Notes: generated from the letters alone by a model not told the origin. 64,000 nt of DNA from Sinanaerobacter sp. ZZT-01 (GCF_035621135.1 NZ_CP141728.1:620001-684000), one strand, 5' to 3'. Positions 24,645 through 34,432 are shown, counted from the first letter of the stretch. A program made the numbers and translations.

Positions 24645-24905
24645 TCAGCGCGTACCTTTGCTGCAAAAATCATGGTAATCCATATAATTATTTTTTTGAT
24701 ATCGAAAATCCCAGAAAATGCAAATTGCTCTTCTGGCACATTCTCCGCAGCGAACTGGCTGTATCGTATTTTTCATTTCTTCTATTTCATCTGCCTGTCT
24801 TTCCAAAAGTTCCGCTGCTTTATACGCAAAATATCTCGTGATCCACGATGGCGTTTCAAACTGAGCAATGATGCGCAGCCCCTTTGCCAGCCTTTGTGCC
24901 TTCAT
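24645..24905 (-). CDS. Small phage-type protein with CxxC...C motif
   Basis: 86 residues; GGAG lies 7 nt before the ATG. A helical N-terminal half (AELLERQADEIEEM) is followed by VRCGECARRAIC and an end of YHDFCSKGTR. The VRCxxC ... DFCSxGxR frame recurs in small zinc-binding proteins on Firmicutes prophages. No other phage gene is next to it. Function unknown. Confidence 0.6.
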   Translation of the reverse strand: MKAQRLAKGLRIIAQFETPSWITRYFAYKAAELLERQADEIEEMKNTIQPVRCGECARRAICIFWDFRYQKNNYMDYHDFCSKGTR

Positions 24906-25007
24906 CTTTTCTCTCCTTTTCCAACTACATCTATTTTAACCAAAAAAGTATTTTCTTATTTATCGACAAAGAGGCTTTCCTTATTCATTTTACAGCATTT
25001 GTTTTTA

Positions 25008-25036
25008 TTGAAATATAAGTTTTTCCAGTATATAAT
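25008..25036 (+). promoter_or_regulatory. Promoter of gltX
   Basis: TTGAAA, 17-bp spacer, TATAAT. The 5' leader is about 135 nt; no T-box elements were seen in it. Confidence 0.75.
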
Positions 25037-25178
25037 AATTAGAGTATGTCTAAAATCTTTTAAGTTTAAGTCAATTCAAGGTTTATATCTCTTTATATAA
25101 TTTTTTTAATTGTACAAAATTCCTGTTGCCGCAGCCATCTTGCATCAACAGAAACGCAATATAGAATGGAGTGAAAAA

Positions 25179-26828
25179 ATGGATTATACCAAATTAGCAA
25201 ATTTACTATTTCCTCAGATCAAAAAAACACCTGAAGATTATGAAACAATCTATCCCGTAAGAAACTTACCTGAGGGTGCAAAAGTTACGAGACTTGGTCC
25301 AAGCCCGACTGGTTTTATTCACCTCGGTAATCTTTATGGCGCCTTTGCAGGAGAACGCCTTGCTCATCAGAGCGGCGGTGTCTTCTTTCTTCGTATTGAA
25401 GATACGGATGATAAACGAGAAGTACAAGGTGCTGTTCCTATGCTGATCAATGCACTGCATCATTTTGGTGTTCATTTTGATGAAGGTGCTGGAATCGGCG
25501 GCGAAACCGGTGATTATGGTCCGTATTACCAAAGCCAGCGCGGAGAACTTTATCAGTGCTTTGCAAAGCATTTAGTTGCAAAAGGCTTAGCCTATCCTTG
25601 TTTTCTAACAGAGGGAGAAATCGCAGAAATTAGATTAAAACAAGAAGCTCAAAAATTAAACCCTGGTATCTACGGCACTTGGGCAAAGCATAGAGATTTA
25701 ACGTTTGAAGAAATCGTCGATCGAATTTCTTCCGGACAACCTTATGTCGTACGCTTCCGTTCAAATGGAAATCCAGACAGTCACTTTACCGTGATAGATG
25801 GTATCCGAGGCGAACTGACAATGCCAGAAAATGATCAGGATGTTGTAATATTAAAAAGAACAGGAATTCCTACCTATCATTTTGCCCATGTAGTCGATGA
25901 TCATTTCATGCGTACAACGCACGTTGTACGTGGTGAAGAGTGGCTTTCCTCTCTACCGATTCATGTCGCTTTATTTTCTGCTTTGGGATGGTCTCTTCCA
26001 ATTTACTGCCATACGACCGTTCTTATGAAAATGGATGGAGAAACGAAAAGAAAGCTTTCAAAAAGAAAGGATCCCGAACTTTCCTTGGAATATTATAAGC
26101 AAGAAGGTTATCATCCGTTTGCAGTAAGAGAATATTTACTTACGATATTGAATTCAAACTTTGAAGAATTTCGTTTAGCAAATCCAGATGCGCAAATCGA
26201 TGAGTTTAAATTTACTACCGATAAAATGAGTAATTCTGGTACGCTTTTTGATTTAGATAAATTGAATGATGTCAGCAAGGAGGTACTGGCAAAATTAAGT
26301 GCAGAAGAAATCTTTTTCTTCCTGCTGCAATGGTCCAGAGCTTACCAGCCGGCTCTTGCTGAAATGATGGCAGGAAAAGAAGAGCAAATGCTCCGTATTC
26401 TTTCCATAGACCGGGGAGGTAACAAACCTCGTAAAGATTTCATTTACTGCCGTCAGATTTTTCATTTTATCAGTTATTTCTTTGACGAGCATTTTATTAT
26501 CGAAGATGAATATCCAAAAGAGGTTCCTCTTAAGGATGTAAAAGAAATTCTCAACCGCTACTTCCAAGTTTATGATGAATCTGACAGTCAAGAAGACTGG
26601 TTTGAAAAAATTCGAACCATTACGTCTGATTTAGGCTATGCGGTTAAACCAAAAGACTTTAAGAAAAATCCAGATCAATACAAGGGGCATGTCGGACATG
26701 TAAGCAACGTGATCCGCCTAGCGCTCACAGGACGCACCAATTCTCCTGATCTGTGGGAAATCCAGCAAATTATGGGTCTAAAACAAGTTCAAGGTCGTAT
26801 TGCACAAGCTTTTCAAGATATTGGCTAA
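25179..26828 (+). CDS. gltX: Glutamate--tRNA ligase
   Basis: 549 residues; GGAG lies 7 nt before this ATG. Class Ic synthetase with HIGH-type motif GPSPTGFIHLGN (HLGN 48-51), RIEDTD, and KMSKS-type loop KLSKR at 292-296. It charges tRNA-Glu and, where GatCAB is present, probably tRNA-Gln. It is longer than the usual form of about 480 residues, mostly in the C-terminal anticodon-binding part. Its tRNA-Glu(CTC) gene lies 1.9 kb upstream. Confidence 0.93.
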   Translation: MDYTKLANLLFPQIKKTPEDYETIYPVRNLPEGAKVTRLGPSPTGFIHLGNLYGAFAGERLAHQSGGVFFLRIEDTDDKREVQGAVPMLINALHHFGVHFDEGAGIGGETGDYGPYYQSQRGELYQCFAKHLVAKGLAYPCFLTEGEIAEIRLKQEAQKLNPGIYGTWAKHRDLTFEEIVDRISSGQPYVVRFRSNGNPDSHFTVIDGIRGELTMPENDQDVVILKRTGIPTYHFAHVVDDHFMRTTHVVRGEEWLSSLPIHVALFSALGWSLPIYCHTTVLMKMDGETKRKLSKRKDPELSLEYYKQEGYHPFAVREYLLTILNSNFEEFRLANPDAQIDEFKFTTDKMSNSGTLFDLDKLNDVSKEVLAKLSAEEIFFFLLQWSRAYQPALAEMMAGKEEQMLRILSIDRGGNKPRKDFIYCRQIFHFISYFFDEHFIIEDEYPKEVPLKDVKEILNRYFQVYDESDSQEDWFEKIRTITSDLGYAVKPKDFKKNPDQYKGHVGHVSNVIRLALTGRTNSPDLWEIQQIMGLKQVQGRIAQAFQDIG

Positions 26829-26859
26829 ATGGGGCAATAAATGAATTCATAAAAGTATA

Positions 26860-26897
26860 AAAAAAAAGGTTTTATTTTTCATAAAACCTTTTTTTAT
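26860..26897 (+). terminator. Terminator of gltX
   Basis: AAAAGGTTTTAT/ATAAAACCTTTT stem with a 5-nt loop and T7. Confidence 0.85.
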
Positions 26898-26975
26898 TTT
26901 AAGTCACACATTTGACTATTTGCGAATACTTTATAATACACACATATAAAATATTAAAAAAGCAGGTGATTAATA

Positions 26976-27080
26976 ATGTCAGACGGATGTGGTCTCCTAC
27001 GCGGAGAGGGTATTGATACCAGTTTATTATTTTTCTTCTTATTGCTGGTTATCATTTTCTGCAATTGCTATACAAGATAG
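26976..27080 (+). CDS. Small single-pass membrane protein (YjcZ-like)
   Basis: 34 residues: a short polar head with Cys5, a transmembrane helix (about 16-28, SLLFFFLLLVIIF), then CNCYTR. AGGTGAT lies before the ATG. The layout, tiny with one strongly hydrophobic helix near the C-terminus, resembles YjcZ/YhzC-type proteins often linked to sporulation in Bacillota, but similarity is general. CATATAAAA at 26944-26952 upstream could be a sporulation -10 box; no fitting -35 was found. Confidence 0.55.
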   Translation: MSDGCGLLRGEGIDTSLLFFFLLLVIIFCNCYTR

Positions 27081-27112
27081 TCTTACATCGTGTATCAGGT
27101 AATTTGCAAAAA

Positions 27113-27138
27113 AAGGGCATTGCAAAACGCAATGCCCT
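27113..27138 (-). terminator. Terminator of ahcY
   Basis: AGGGCATTGCG-TTTTG-CAATGCCCT on the minus strand with T7 at its 3' side. Confidence 0.85.
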
Positions 27139-27172
27139 ACTTCTTTTTTGTAAATTTCTTTCAGTCCCAACT

Positions 27173-28423
27173 CTATAAATTCCAGCTGGATAAGTATTTT
27201 TCCTGCTGAGAAGTCAGCTTATCAATTTGGATTCCCCATGCCGCTAATTTCCGCTCTGCAACTAAATTATCAATCTCGTTTGAAACATCGATTACTTTGT
27301 TCTCCAGCTTCCCGCGATTTTCCAAAATATACATTGCGCTCAAGCACTGCACTGCAAAGCTCATGTCCATAATTTCAGCCGGATGTCCGTCTGCTGCCGC
27401 AATATTTACCAAACGACCTTCTGCTATTACATTGACACACTTTCCATTTTCCAGCCAGTAGCCCATGATGTTTGGACGAGTTTCTTTCTTTGCAACCGCT
27501 TTTCTTTCCAGCTCTTCCATATCAATTTCTACGTTGAAGTGACCTGCATTTGCTAAAATAGCACGATCTTTCATATTGAGCATATATTTTACTGTAATGA
27601 CTTGATTACAGCCTGTTGCCGAAACAAAGATGTCACCACGCGGTGCAGCCTTCTCCATCGTCATAACTTCAAAGCCATCCATAACTGCCTCCACGGCAGA
27701 AACCGCATCAACCTCTGTAACGATGACCCGTGCTCCCAATGCTTTTGCACGCATTGCAATACCTTTGGAACACCATCCGTAACCACCGACTACCACTTCT
27801 TTTCCTGCAATAATTAAATTGGTATTACGCATGATGCTGTCCCATACGGACTGCCCTGTTCCATAACGATTATCAAACATATGCTTGCATTTTGCATCGT
27901 TTACTGCAACCATAGGTACCTTCAATGCACCGTCTTTTTCCATCGCCTTCAAGCGAATGACACCTGTTGTCGTTTCTTCACAGCCACCCCAAACATCTTT
28001 CAATAAGTCAGTTCTTTTATTGTGAAGCATATTGATCAGATCGCTTCCGTCATCAATAACGATATTCGGGCCGTGCTCCAAAGCCATTTCAATATGCCGA
28101 TTATATTCCTCCGCAGTAGCGCCATGATAAGCATATACTTTCATTCCGGTTACAGCCAGAGCGGCAGCAATTTCGTCTTGTGTTGATAATACATTGCTTC
28201 CGGTTACGGACATCTCCGCGCCTCCTGCTGCAAGAACCTCGCAAAGATAAGCCGTCTTCGCTTCCAAATGGACTGACAAGGATATCTTTACTCCATCAAA
28301 TGGTTTTTCTTTTTTAAACTGCTCCTCTAAGCCATTTAAAAGCGGCATATTATTTCGAACCCACTCAATTTTCTGTCGCCCCAACGGTGCTAAATTAATG
28401 TCTCTCACTTCATTCTGTTTCAT
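27173..28423 (-). CDS. ahcY: Adenosylhomocysteinase
   Basis: 416 residues, lacking the insertion of about 40 residues found in longer forms, as in Thermotoga and archaeal enzymes. Substrate block SLSVHLEAKTAYL, GCEETTTGV, DNRYGTGQSVWDSI, NAD motif VVVGGYGWCSKGIA, and C-terminal NAxHFNVEI. It reversibly splits S-adenosylhomocysteine to adenosine and homocysteine, relieving product inhibition of methyltransferases. GGAG lies 8 nt before the ATG. Monocistronic. Confidence 0.95.
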   Translation of the reverse strand: MKQNEVRDINLAPLGRQKIEWVRNNMPLLNGLEEQFKKEKPFDGVKISLSVHLEAKTAYLCEVLAAGGAEMSVTGSNVLSTQDEIAAALAVTGMKVYAYHGATAEEYNRHIEMALEHGPNIVIDDGSDLINMLHNKRTDLLKDVWGGCEETTTGVIRLKAMEKDGALKVPMVAVNDAKCKHMFDNRYGTGQSVWDSIMRNTNLIIAGKEVVVGGYGWCSKGIAMRAKALGARVIVTEVDAVSAVEAVMDGFEVMTMEKAAPRGDIFVSATGCNQVITVKYMLNMKDRAILANAGHFNVEIDMEELERKAVAKKETRPNIMGYWLENGKCVNVIAEGRLVNIAAADGHPAEIMDMSFAVQCLSAMYILENRGKLENKVIDVSNEIDNLVAERKLAAWGIQIDKLTSQQEKYLSSWNL

Positions 28424-28513
28424 AAAAAATCTCCTAACATAAAAGCGGTTTCTACCTTTTTCAAAATGGAAAATTCGCTCCGCACTCTTTATTTATTTAA
28501 TACTGTTGACTAT

Positions 28514-28541
28514 ATTATACCAGTATGGCAAGCTTTTTCAA
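28514..28541 (-). promoter_or_regulatory. Promoter of ahcY
   Basis: On the minus strand TTGAAA, 16-bp spacer, TATAAT, about 90 nt before the gene. No SAM or SAH riboswitch features were recognised in the leader. Confidence 0.7.
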
Positions 28542-28573
28542 GAAAAGAGCATAATCATATTTACGAAATCAAA

Positions 28574-28614
28574 TAAAAAGCTGTCTTTGTTTACTTTTTA
28601 TAAACCCGACAGCT
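28574..28614 (-). terminator. Terminator of ADP-ribosylglycohydrolase gene
   Basis: On the minus strand AGCTGTC ... GACAGCT with a 20-nt loop, then TTTTTATTT. Confidence 0.65.
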
Positions 28615-28665
28615 ATTCTATCCTTATTTGTTCGTATTATAGAAGGTCTCTCTGAGACAGTTTTT

Positions 28666-29727
28666 CTATGTAATCGCTTCCAACATTTTATCAGCTCCAT
28701 GTACCATTAAGTCAGAAAGTTCTACTTTTTGAATCCATGAAAAGGGAATTTCCAAACTTCCTAAATAAGCTCCTAACAAATTCCCGCAAATCGCACCTAT
28801 TGTATCACTGTTTCCATCGTTATTGACCGCAAGCCATAACGCTTTTTTAAAATCATCAGAATGTTTTAGTGCACAGTAAACAGCCATTGCCAGTGCTTCC
28901 TCTCCGGTCCACCCTTCCCCTAAAGAATGCAGATCAGAAAGTTCTGCCTGCCGAAGCTCACTGCTCCCTATGCCATCCTTTGAGTCTCTTGCTAGTGTAA
29001 CGGCTTTTTTTAAGACCTCGTAGGTTTCTTCGTAATTTTCATACTCTCTTAATTCTGCAAATACGTCAAAAACACTCTGTTCCAATTCTTTACCTTGAAT
29101 GATTCCAGAAATAATAAAAGCCAAGCATCCTGCCGGAAGATATCCGCTGGGGCTTCCATGTGTGATTGCTCCACTTTCACAGCCGATTTTAAAAGCCATC
29201 TTAGGATCATTATAGAAATATAATCCAATGGGGGCTGCACGCATAACCGCCCCTGATCCTTTACTATTATTAATTCTATTTTTTATCGTTCCGTATTTCC
29301 CATGGATACATCCAGCTAACGTCACTAGACTGGTTGTCCCAGGTCCCCTTCTTGTAAACAACCCCTCCCAGTCAAGAATCTCTCCTTTTAATAAAAATTT
29401 ATATGTCTCATCCGCAAAACTTCCCGTCTGAGTATAAAGCCATTTTTGAAAGGCAAAAAATATACATGGTGTATAAGCGTAAATTCCTTTCTCCTTTGCC
29501 CTTGCATCTGCCCAAAGCAATCCATCTACGGTGAAGGTTGTCATTTGTGTGTCATCTGAAAAAAGTGCCCTTTGAGATTCTTTGTCACAAACGAGTTCTG
29601 TAATCCCTTCCATCCCAAATTCTTCTCGAATTTCCTCAAGCTTTAAAAATTCCACAGGATACCCATAAGCATCTCCTATCGCCCCTCCAAGCAAGCACCC
29701 TCTGAAATACGCTTTGCTGTTTTTCAT
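28666..29727 (-). CDS. ADP-ribosylglycohydrolase family protein (DraG/ARH-like)
   Basis: 353 residues, all-helical. N-terminal RGCLLGGAIGDAYGYPVEF and dinuclear Mg2+ ligands SDDT (57-60, D58/D59) with the C-terminal partner NSDTIGAICGN are typical of the family. It would remove ADP-ribose from proteins, nucleic acid or small molecules; the substrate is unknown. GGGAG lies 6 nt before the ATG. No ADP-ribosyltransferase is adjacent; one lies about 34 kb away. Confidence 0.92.
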   Translation of the reverse strand: MKNSKAYFRGCLLGGAIGDAYGYPVEFLKLEEIREEFGMEGITELVCDKESQRALFSDDTQMTTFTVDGLLWADARAKEKGIYAYTPCIFFAFQKWLYTQTGSFADETYKFLLKGEILDWEGLFTRRGPGTTSLVTLAGCIHGKYGTIKNRINNSKGSGAVMRAAPIGLYFYNDPKMAFKIGCESGAITHGSPSGYLPAGCLAFIISGIIQGKELEQSVFDVFAELREYENYEETYEVLKKAVTLARDSKDGIGSSELRQAELSDLHSLGEGWTGEEALAMAVYCALKHSDDFKKALWLAVNNDGNSDTIGAICGNLLGAYLGSLEIPFSWIQKVELSDLMVHGADKMLEAIT

Positions 29728-29802
29728 GGAATTCTCCCTTTCGTCTTTTAAACTATGATTCTATTGCATCAATCGTTTCAATTATTTCAAACATCCCCCT
29801 AA

Positions 29803-30363
29803 TTATTCTACAATCATTACTTTTTTGTTTCCATCCCCTGTGTCGCTAACTGTAAATGGTTTACTTACATCTACATGTCCCATGAGTGATTCCGTTACTC
29901 CACCGTCCAAAGTAAACTGCACTTGTTGGATGTCATCAAAGGAATCCAATAAAGTTAAAACGATTTGGTTCACTAAAAGTCCTTCCTCCATCGATCCTCC
30001 GCTTAAATTTTTACTTGAAAGATCAACAAAGGCAGTTCCATCTTCTACTTTTACGCTTTGGATTATAATTTGTTCACTCAACATAGTAACATAGCCATCC
30101 AGCGGTGCTTCCTTTAGTTTAGAAACAGCCTCTAAATACGCATCTTTTGGCTTGGTTTGAATGGTTACCTCATAAGGTTCCTTCATTTGATTTAAATCTT
30201 CATTTCCGGTAGCTACGTATTCGTCATTCACATAATACAACTTTAAATCACTGCTTATTTTTTCTTCTGCATTCGTATCCGCTCCCTTACATCCGACAAT
30301 CATAGATACCAATACCACTAGGAATATACAAAGGCTCAGCATTTTCATTTTTTTATTTTTCAT
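29803..30363 (-). CDS. GerMN-domain lipoprotein
   Basis: 186 residues. A lipoprotein signal peptide (basic start, hydrophobic core, VGC at about residue 25) is followed by a GerMN domain (about 80-180: VEDGTAFVDLSS, then GLLVNQIVLTLLDSF and VQFTLDGG). GerMN domains occur in GerM and in lipoproteins of spore formation and cell-envelope assembly. GGAGG lies 10 nt before the ATG. Probably the last gene of the envelope operon, 51 nt after the deacetylase gene. Confidence 0.82.
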   Translation of the reverse strand: MKNKKMKMLSLCIFLVVLVSMIVGCKGADTNAEEKISSDLKLYYVNDEYVATGNEDLNQMKEPYEVTIQTKPKDAYLEAVSKLKEAPLDGYVTMLSEQIIIQSVKVEDGTAFVDLSSKNLSGGSMEEGLLVNQIVLTLLDSFDDIQQVQFTLDGGVTESLMGHVDVSKPFTVSDTGDGNKKVMIVE

Positions 30364-30414
30364 TTTCCATTCACCTCCACTGATTTAACAGTCCTTTCTC
30401 ATTTCATAAAAACC

Positions 30415-31734
30415 TTATAAGTTTAAAGACGGTCTTTCCGGACTTATAACCTGATTGACATCAAAATAATAAGTATCTACCTCTCCCGGCCTTACATTCA
30501 TAGTATACCCGTCCAAATTGATTCTTGGCATTACAATATTGTCGCCATTTAGTATGAATTTACGACTATTCCCTACAGGGCAAAATAAATGGTATCCACC
30601 CTTTTCAATAATATAACGGTATCTCGGGTCGTCATTTTTCCATGAAAAACCAAATGGTGATATGTAAATTTCTGTTTTTCCAATATACGGTTCAATTTTC
30701 TCTTTCCAGCGATCCGTATCATAAATGACTTGTTTCAGCGTAGCTTTTCCTTCTCGAAACCACTTACTGTTATGTGTGTAGCTATGGCATGCAAACGCCC
30801 AGCCATTCTCTTTCATCACATCTGCAATGGCTTTTACTTCTTCCTGCCACTTTGCTTCCTCCGGAAGATCATCTGTAATTCGGTAACCCAGTGCACCCTC
30901 ATATCCAGTCAATGCCATGACCCCTTTTGCCCCACGCCAAGAAAATCCAGGATTTTCAGCTACAAAGTCATCAAGAATCGGCATAACATCTCCATCTCTT
31001 GTGCAAACGGTTTCTCCTTCAGGCGTAATGACTTCCGTCCAAATTTTTCCATCTTTTCCAAGAACCAGACGATTTGCAAACCCATCCGGTTTCATATAAT
31101 CATAATAGTTCACATCATCAATCGATATAACTAAAGGAATTCGCCCAGGCGGCAGATAGATATCTTTCAGTTGAACTTCTCCCTGCTTATCCGGATTCGC
31201 TTCGATGCAAGCTTCCAGCGGATATAAGATGTAGCCTCGCTCATATAAAAGCGGCAGCATCTTTTTAAATTCACTGACCGTTGTCATCCACATATTATAG
31301 CCTTGTGCCGAATGACCTACGTTATCGAAAGCCAGCTGCGGATAAACAATCAAGCTATGAAAAAAAACATGGTGAACGGGTCCCTCATATTTTACTAATG
31401 CATCCTTCGCTTTCTTGATTTCTTCCATCTTTAAAACAATCGGATCCGAATCATCATCTGTAATCAAATCAGATTCTTGCTGCAAGCGTTCCAATGCTTC
31501 ATCATAATAAAAAGCTTGATACAACTGATCCGCTTCTTTCAGTGCAAATGTAATCTTTGCCTGCTTTTTCTCTATTCTTCCTCCTGCTATAGAAGATATC
31601 GGAAATCGAAAGCTGAGTGCTGCAAAGAAAATTACAAGAGAAATAAGAACTGCAAAAGCAATCCAATACTGCTCCTTCTTCCAGCTTTTTTTATCTTTCC
31701 TTTCTTCTGCTTGACTCCCTTTATTCCAAAACAT
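30415..31734 (-). CDS. Membrane-anchored polysaccharide deacetylase-like protein
   Basis: 439 residues; GGAGG lies 8 nt before this ATG. One transmembrane helix (about 24-46), a helical linker with TPR-like sequence (about 60-115), then an extracytoplasmic NodB-like domain: IPLVISIDDVNYYDYM with the DD pair and CHSYTHN with the metal-binding H-S-x-x-H pattern. Such enzymes remove N-acetyl groups from peptidoglycan or secreted polysaccharide. The site after the DD pair carries an insertion relative to standard NodB, so activity should be checked. Confidence 0.8.
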   Translation of the reverse strand: MFWNKGSQAEERKDKKSWKKEQYWIAFAVLISLVIFFAALSFRFPISSIAGGRIEKKQAKITFALKEADQLYQAFYYDEALERLQQESDLITDDDSDPIVLKMEEIKKAKDALVKYEGPVHHVFFHSLIVYPQLAFDNVGHSAQGYNMWMTTVSEFKKMLPLLYERGYILYPLEACIEANPDKQGEVQLKDIYLPPGRIPLVISIDDVNYYDYMKPDGFANRLVLGKDGKIWTEVITPEGETVCTRDGDVMPILDDFVAENPGFSWRGAKGVMALTGYEGALGYRITDDLPEEAKWQEEVKAIADVMKENGWAFACHSYTHNSKWFREGKATLKQVIYDTDRWKEKIEPYIGKTEIYISPFGFSWKNDDPRYRYIIEKGGYHLFCPVGNSRKFILNGDNIVMPRINLDGYTMNVRPGEVDTYYFDVNQVISPERPSLNL

Positions 31735-31787
31735 TTCCATATCCTCCACTTCTTTATTGTACCATAAAGAAGTAATATATTGAAGAA

Positions 31788-32954
31788 CTAACGCACACCG
31801 TAAACAAAATTACGATCATTTGAAAATTGCAGAAAGCTATATAAAAACAATACTTCATTCACTCCATTTTCTTGTATTGTATCACATATTACGCCTCGAT
31901 AATAGCGTGGATCGATGACTGTAATACTCTCGTAATGGCCGCAAAGGAACGGAATAAAGCAGTTGGCATAGGAATCTTTAATTACCATCAGATTTCTGCC
32001 GTTTTTAATCGGTGTATGAATAAGCATCTCTCCGACATTTCCTCCTAAAAAATAAGCATACTTATCTTTTTTTCTTAAAAACGATTCTTCATAAAGGGAA
32101 TGTTTCACTAGATTTTCTGCAGGTATCTCTATTGAATATTTCGGTTCATCTATAAATGTCCAGGAGTAAATTTTGTCCGCAACGGTCTCTGCACCGAGTG
32201 CTTTCGCTTGATTTGTTCCGTAAAAACTTTCACTCACTAGGCGGATTTGAAATGCCTCTTTATCATAAGGAACGAATCCATTTTTTTCTGCCCAATAGCG
32301 ATACACCTCGTAAGCCCCAAAGGTAGTCCAGTGGTGATCATTCCTATAGTAAAGCTGCGTTCCATTTTTTTTAGCAGATAAAAGAGGGGCTGCTCCATCT
32401 ACAAAAATTGCATTCTGGCTGATTTGTTTAATCTGCTCCTCTAATCTCTTGATTTCCCTTTCTTCTTCAAACACAGGCGTAAACTGCGGAAGTTTTTCAC
32501 ACTCCACACTGCTCACTGACGGCAGCATTAATATAGAAACAGAGATTTGGTTTTTCTGTTTTTCTGCCACGCCCATACGTTTTATAAAAGTACACAATAA
32601 TGAACTATTTGCTGCCTGCTGTCTTTGATCTGGGCGGTCCATGCTGATTAAATAGCCGTCCTTTCCGAAATACACCTTCCCATTATCCATTTTCCCAAGC
32701 ATCCTATCTGTTTTTGTTTTTATTCTCATAAAATTATCTCTGAATAAAAACTGATCTGAAGCATATTGTTCAAAACTTTTCATCCAGCGACCATTTTTTA
32801 TCTCTTTTACATTTGGTTTTGAAAATAAAACAAGGCTGCGGTTTTCGTTTTCTGAAAATGACATCTGTGGCAAGATATGATTACAGATCGCGAAACCAAT
32901 AATAAGAGATAAAAATACCCAGACCGTTATTCTATTTATATTCTTCTCATTCAT
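31788..32954 (-). CDS. DHHW family protein (AlgX/AlgJ-like acetyltransferase partner)
   Basis: 388 residues with one N-terminal transmembrane helix (about 10-26). The family motif DHHW is at 206-209 in YYRNDHHWTTFGAY, and a later VIKDSYANCF supplies the SGNH-like serine block. Known relatives accept acetyl groups delivered by an MBOAT partner and transfer them to an extracellular polymer. The MBOAT gene is directly upstream (29 nt), supporting this. The polymer is unknown. Confidence 0.85.
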   Translation of the reverse strand: MNEKNINRITVWVFLSLIIGFAICNHILPQMSFSENENRSLVLFSKPNVKEIKNGRWMKSFEQYASDQFLFRDNFMRIKTKTDRMLGKMDNGKVYFGKDGYLISMDRPDQRQQAANSSLLCTFIKRMGVAEKQKNQISVSILMLPSVSSVECEKLPQFTPVFEEEREIKRLEEQIKQISQNAIFVDGAAPLLSAKKNGTQLYYRNDHHWTTFGAYEVYRYWAEKNGFVPYDKEAFQIRLVSESFYGTNQAKALGAETVADKIYSWTFIDEPKYSIEIPAENLVKHSLYEESFLRKKDKYAYFLGGNVGEMLIHTPIKNGRNLMVIKDSYANCFIPFLCGHYESITVIDPRYYRGVICDTIQENGVNEVLFLYSFLQFSNDRNFVYGVR

Positions 32955-32983
32955 AGGTTACTCCTCATTCAAAATAAAAGCTT

Positions 32984-34426
32984 TTAAAACCGAAAATACA
33001 AAAACGGGTTATAGGAAGAGGATACTAAAAATGCAATTACAATCACATATAAAAAGAGCATTCCTATCATTTGCAATCCACAGAAAAAAACAGTTCCTAT
33101 CTTTGTCTCCACAAGGTAACTTCGAACAGAGGCAGCTACTTTTTTTGGAAATGCCGTAACACCAAAGCTCATGATCGTCAACAATATAAAATTACTTTTT
33201 AGTAAATACAGCCCTTGTAAATCGATGATTTTATTTCCGTTGCATGCAAACAGCGACTGAAAGTACCAAAATATTTGATGCGGTGAATCAAAAGAGAAAA
33301 TGACCCAGCTCATCATTACAAGAAAAAAGGTAATACCATATTGAAAAATAACAGGTATTTTTTTTAACCAATTGATTAAAAATATTTTTTCTAAAATCAA
33401 GATAACGCCAAAATACAGCCCCCAAATCATAAAGTTCCAGCTGGCTCCATGCCAAATACCCGTAAGTGCCCAAACCACCAATAAATTAAAGATCTGACGC
33501 CTTAAGCCTTTTCGGTTACCGCCAAGAGGAATATAGACATATTCACGAAACCAAGTTCCCAAACTAATATGCCATCGCCTCCAAAATTCAGTAATGTTCT
33601 TTGAGGTATAAGGATAGTCAAAATTTTCCGGAAAAGTAAAACCAAACATATTCCCCAGACCGATCGCCATATCCGAATAACCGGAAAAATCAAAGTAAAT
33701 TTGGAAGGTAAACATAAGAATACCAATCCAAACAGATAAAACAGATACACTTTCCCCTTGCTGCTTTGCAATCTGATCAAAGACGAGTCCAGCATTGTTC
33801 GCTAAAAGAACTTTCTTCGATAATCCAACAGAAAAGCGGCGCACTCCATTCGCGAATAAAGAATCGCTCTCTTTTCGTTCCTTCAACTGGGTTGCAATAT
33901 CTGAAAATCGGACAATTGGTCCAGCAATTAGTTGCGGAAAAAGCGCTACATATGTGCCAAAGCAAATAAAGTCTTTCTGCACCTCCACTTTTCCTCTATA
34001 AAGGTCTATCAAATAAGACATCGCTTGAAAGGTATAAAAAGAAATCCCCAGCGGCAGAGGAAGCAGTAATGGTTTCAAATCTGTATGCAACAGGTGATTG
34101 CTATTCATAATTAAAAAGTCTGCATATTTAAAGAAAACCAAAAGTCCAACATTAAGAGCAACGGCAAAAAAGAGCCAAATTTTTGGCTCTTTGTGATTTT
34201 TCTTTTTCTCTGCTCTTTGCTTTGAGGCCTCTAGAATCAGGCCTAAAACAAAGTTACACGAAATAGAAAAAAGCATCAGAAATATGTAAACTGGTTCACC
34301 CCATGCATAAAAAACAAGACTTAAGACAAAAAGAATCCCATTTTTCGCTTTTCTGGGGCCTATATAATAGGATAGGATTGTTAGCGGTAAAAAATAAAAT
34401 AAAAATACTATGCTGGAAAAAACCAT
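32984..34426 (-). CDS. MBOAT family O-acyltransferase (AlgI/DltB-like)
   Basis: 480 residues with many membrane segments. Signature blocks: PLGISFYTFQAMSYLIDLYRGK, NFDYPYTSKNITEFWRRWHISL, and GIWHGASWNFMIWGLYFG with the invariant membrane histidine. It would move acetyl groups across the membrane to the DHHW protein for O-acetylation of a surface polymer. GGAG lies 9 nt before the ATG; 6 nt after the DUF4358 stop codon. Confidence 0.93.
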   Translation of the reverse strand: MVFSSIVFLFYFLPLTILSYYIGPRKAKNGILFVLSLVFYAWGEPVYIFLMLFSISCNFVLGLILEASKQRAEKKKNHKEPKIWLFFAVALNVGLLVFFKYADFLIMNSNHLLHTDLKPLLLPLPLGISFYTFQAMSYLIDLYRGKVEVQKDFICFGTYVALFPQLIAGPIVRFSDIATQLKERKESDSLFANGVRRFSVGLSKKVLLANNAGLVFDQIAKQQGESVSVLSVWIGILMFTFQIYFDFSGYSDMAIGLGNMFGFTFPENFDYPYTSKNITEFWRRWHISLGTWFREYVYIPLGGNRKGLRRQIFNLLVVWALTGIWHGASWNFMIWGLYFGVILILEKIFLINWLKKIPVIFQYGITFFLVMMSWVIFSFDSPHQIFWYFQSLFACNGNKIIDLQGLYLLKSNFILLTIMSFGVTAFPKKVAASVRSYLVETKIGTVFFCGLQMIGMLFLYVIVIAFLVSSSYNPFLYFRF

Positions 34427-34432
34427 GCTTCT

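Noticed and set aside
25037-25178. T-box leader before gltX
   Set aside because: The leader lacks a recognisable T-box motif, specifier loop and terminator.
28424-28513. SAM or SAH riboswitch before ahcY
   Set aside because: No conserved aptamer core or expression-platform hairpin was found in the short leader.
28666-29727. Pairing of the ADP-ribosylglycohydrolase with the ADP-ribosyltransferase as one reversible system
   Set aside because: The genes are about 34 kb apart with unrelated neighbours; nothing in the sequence links them.
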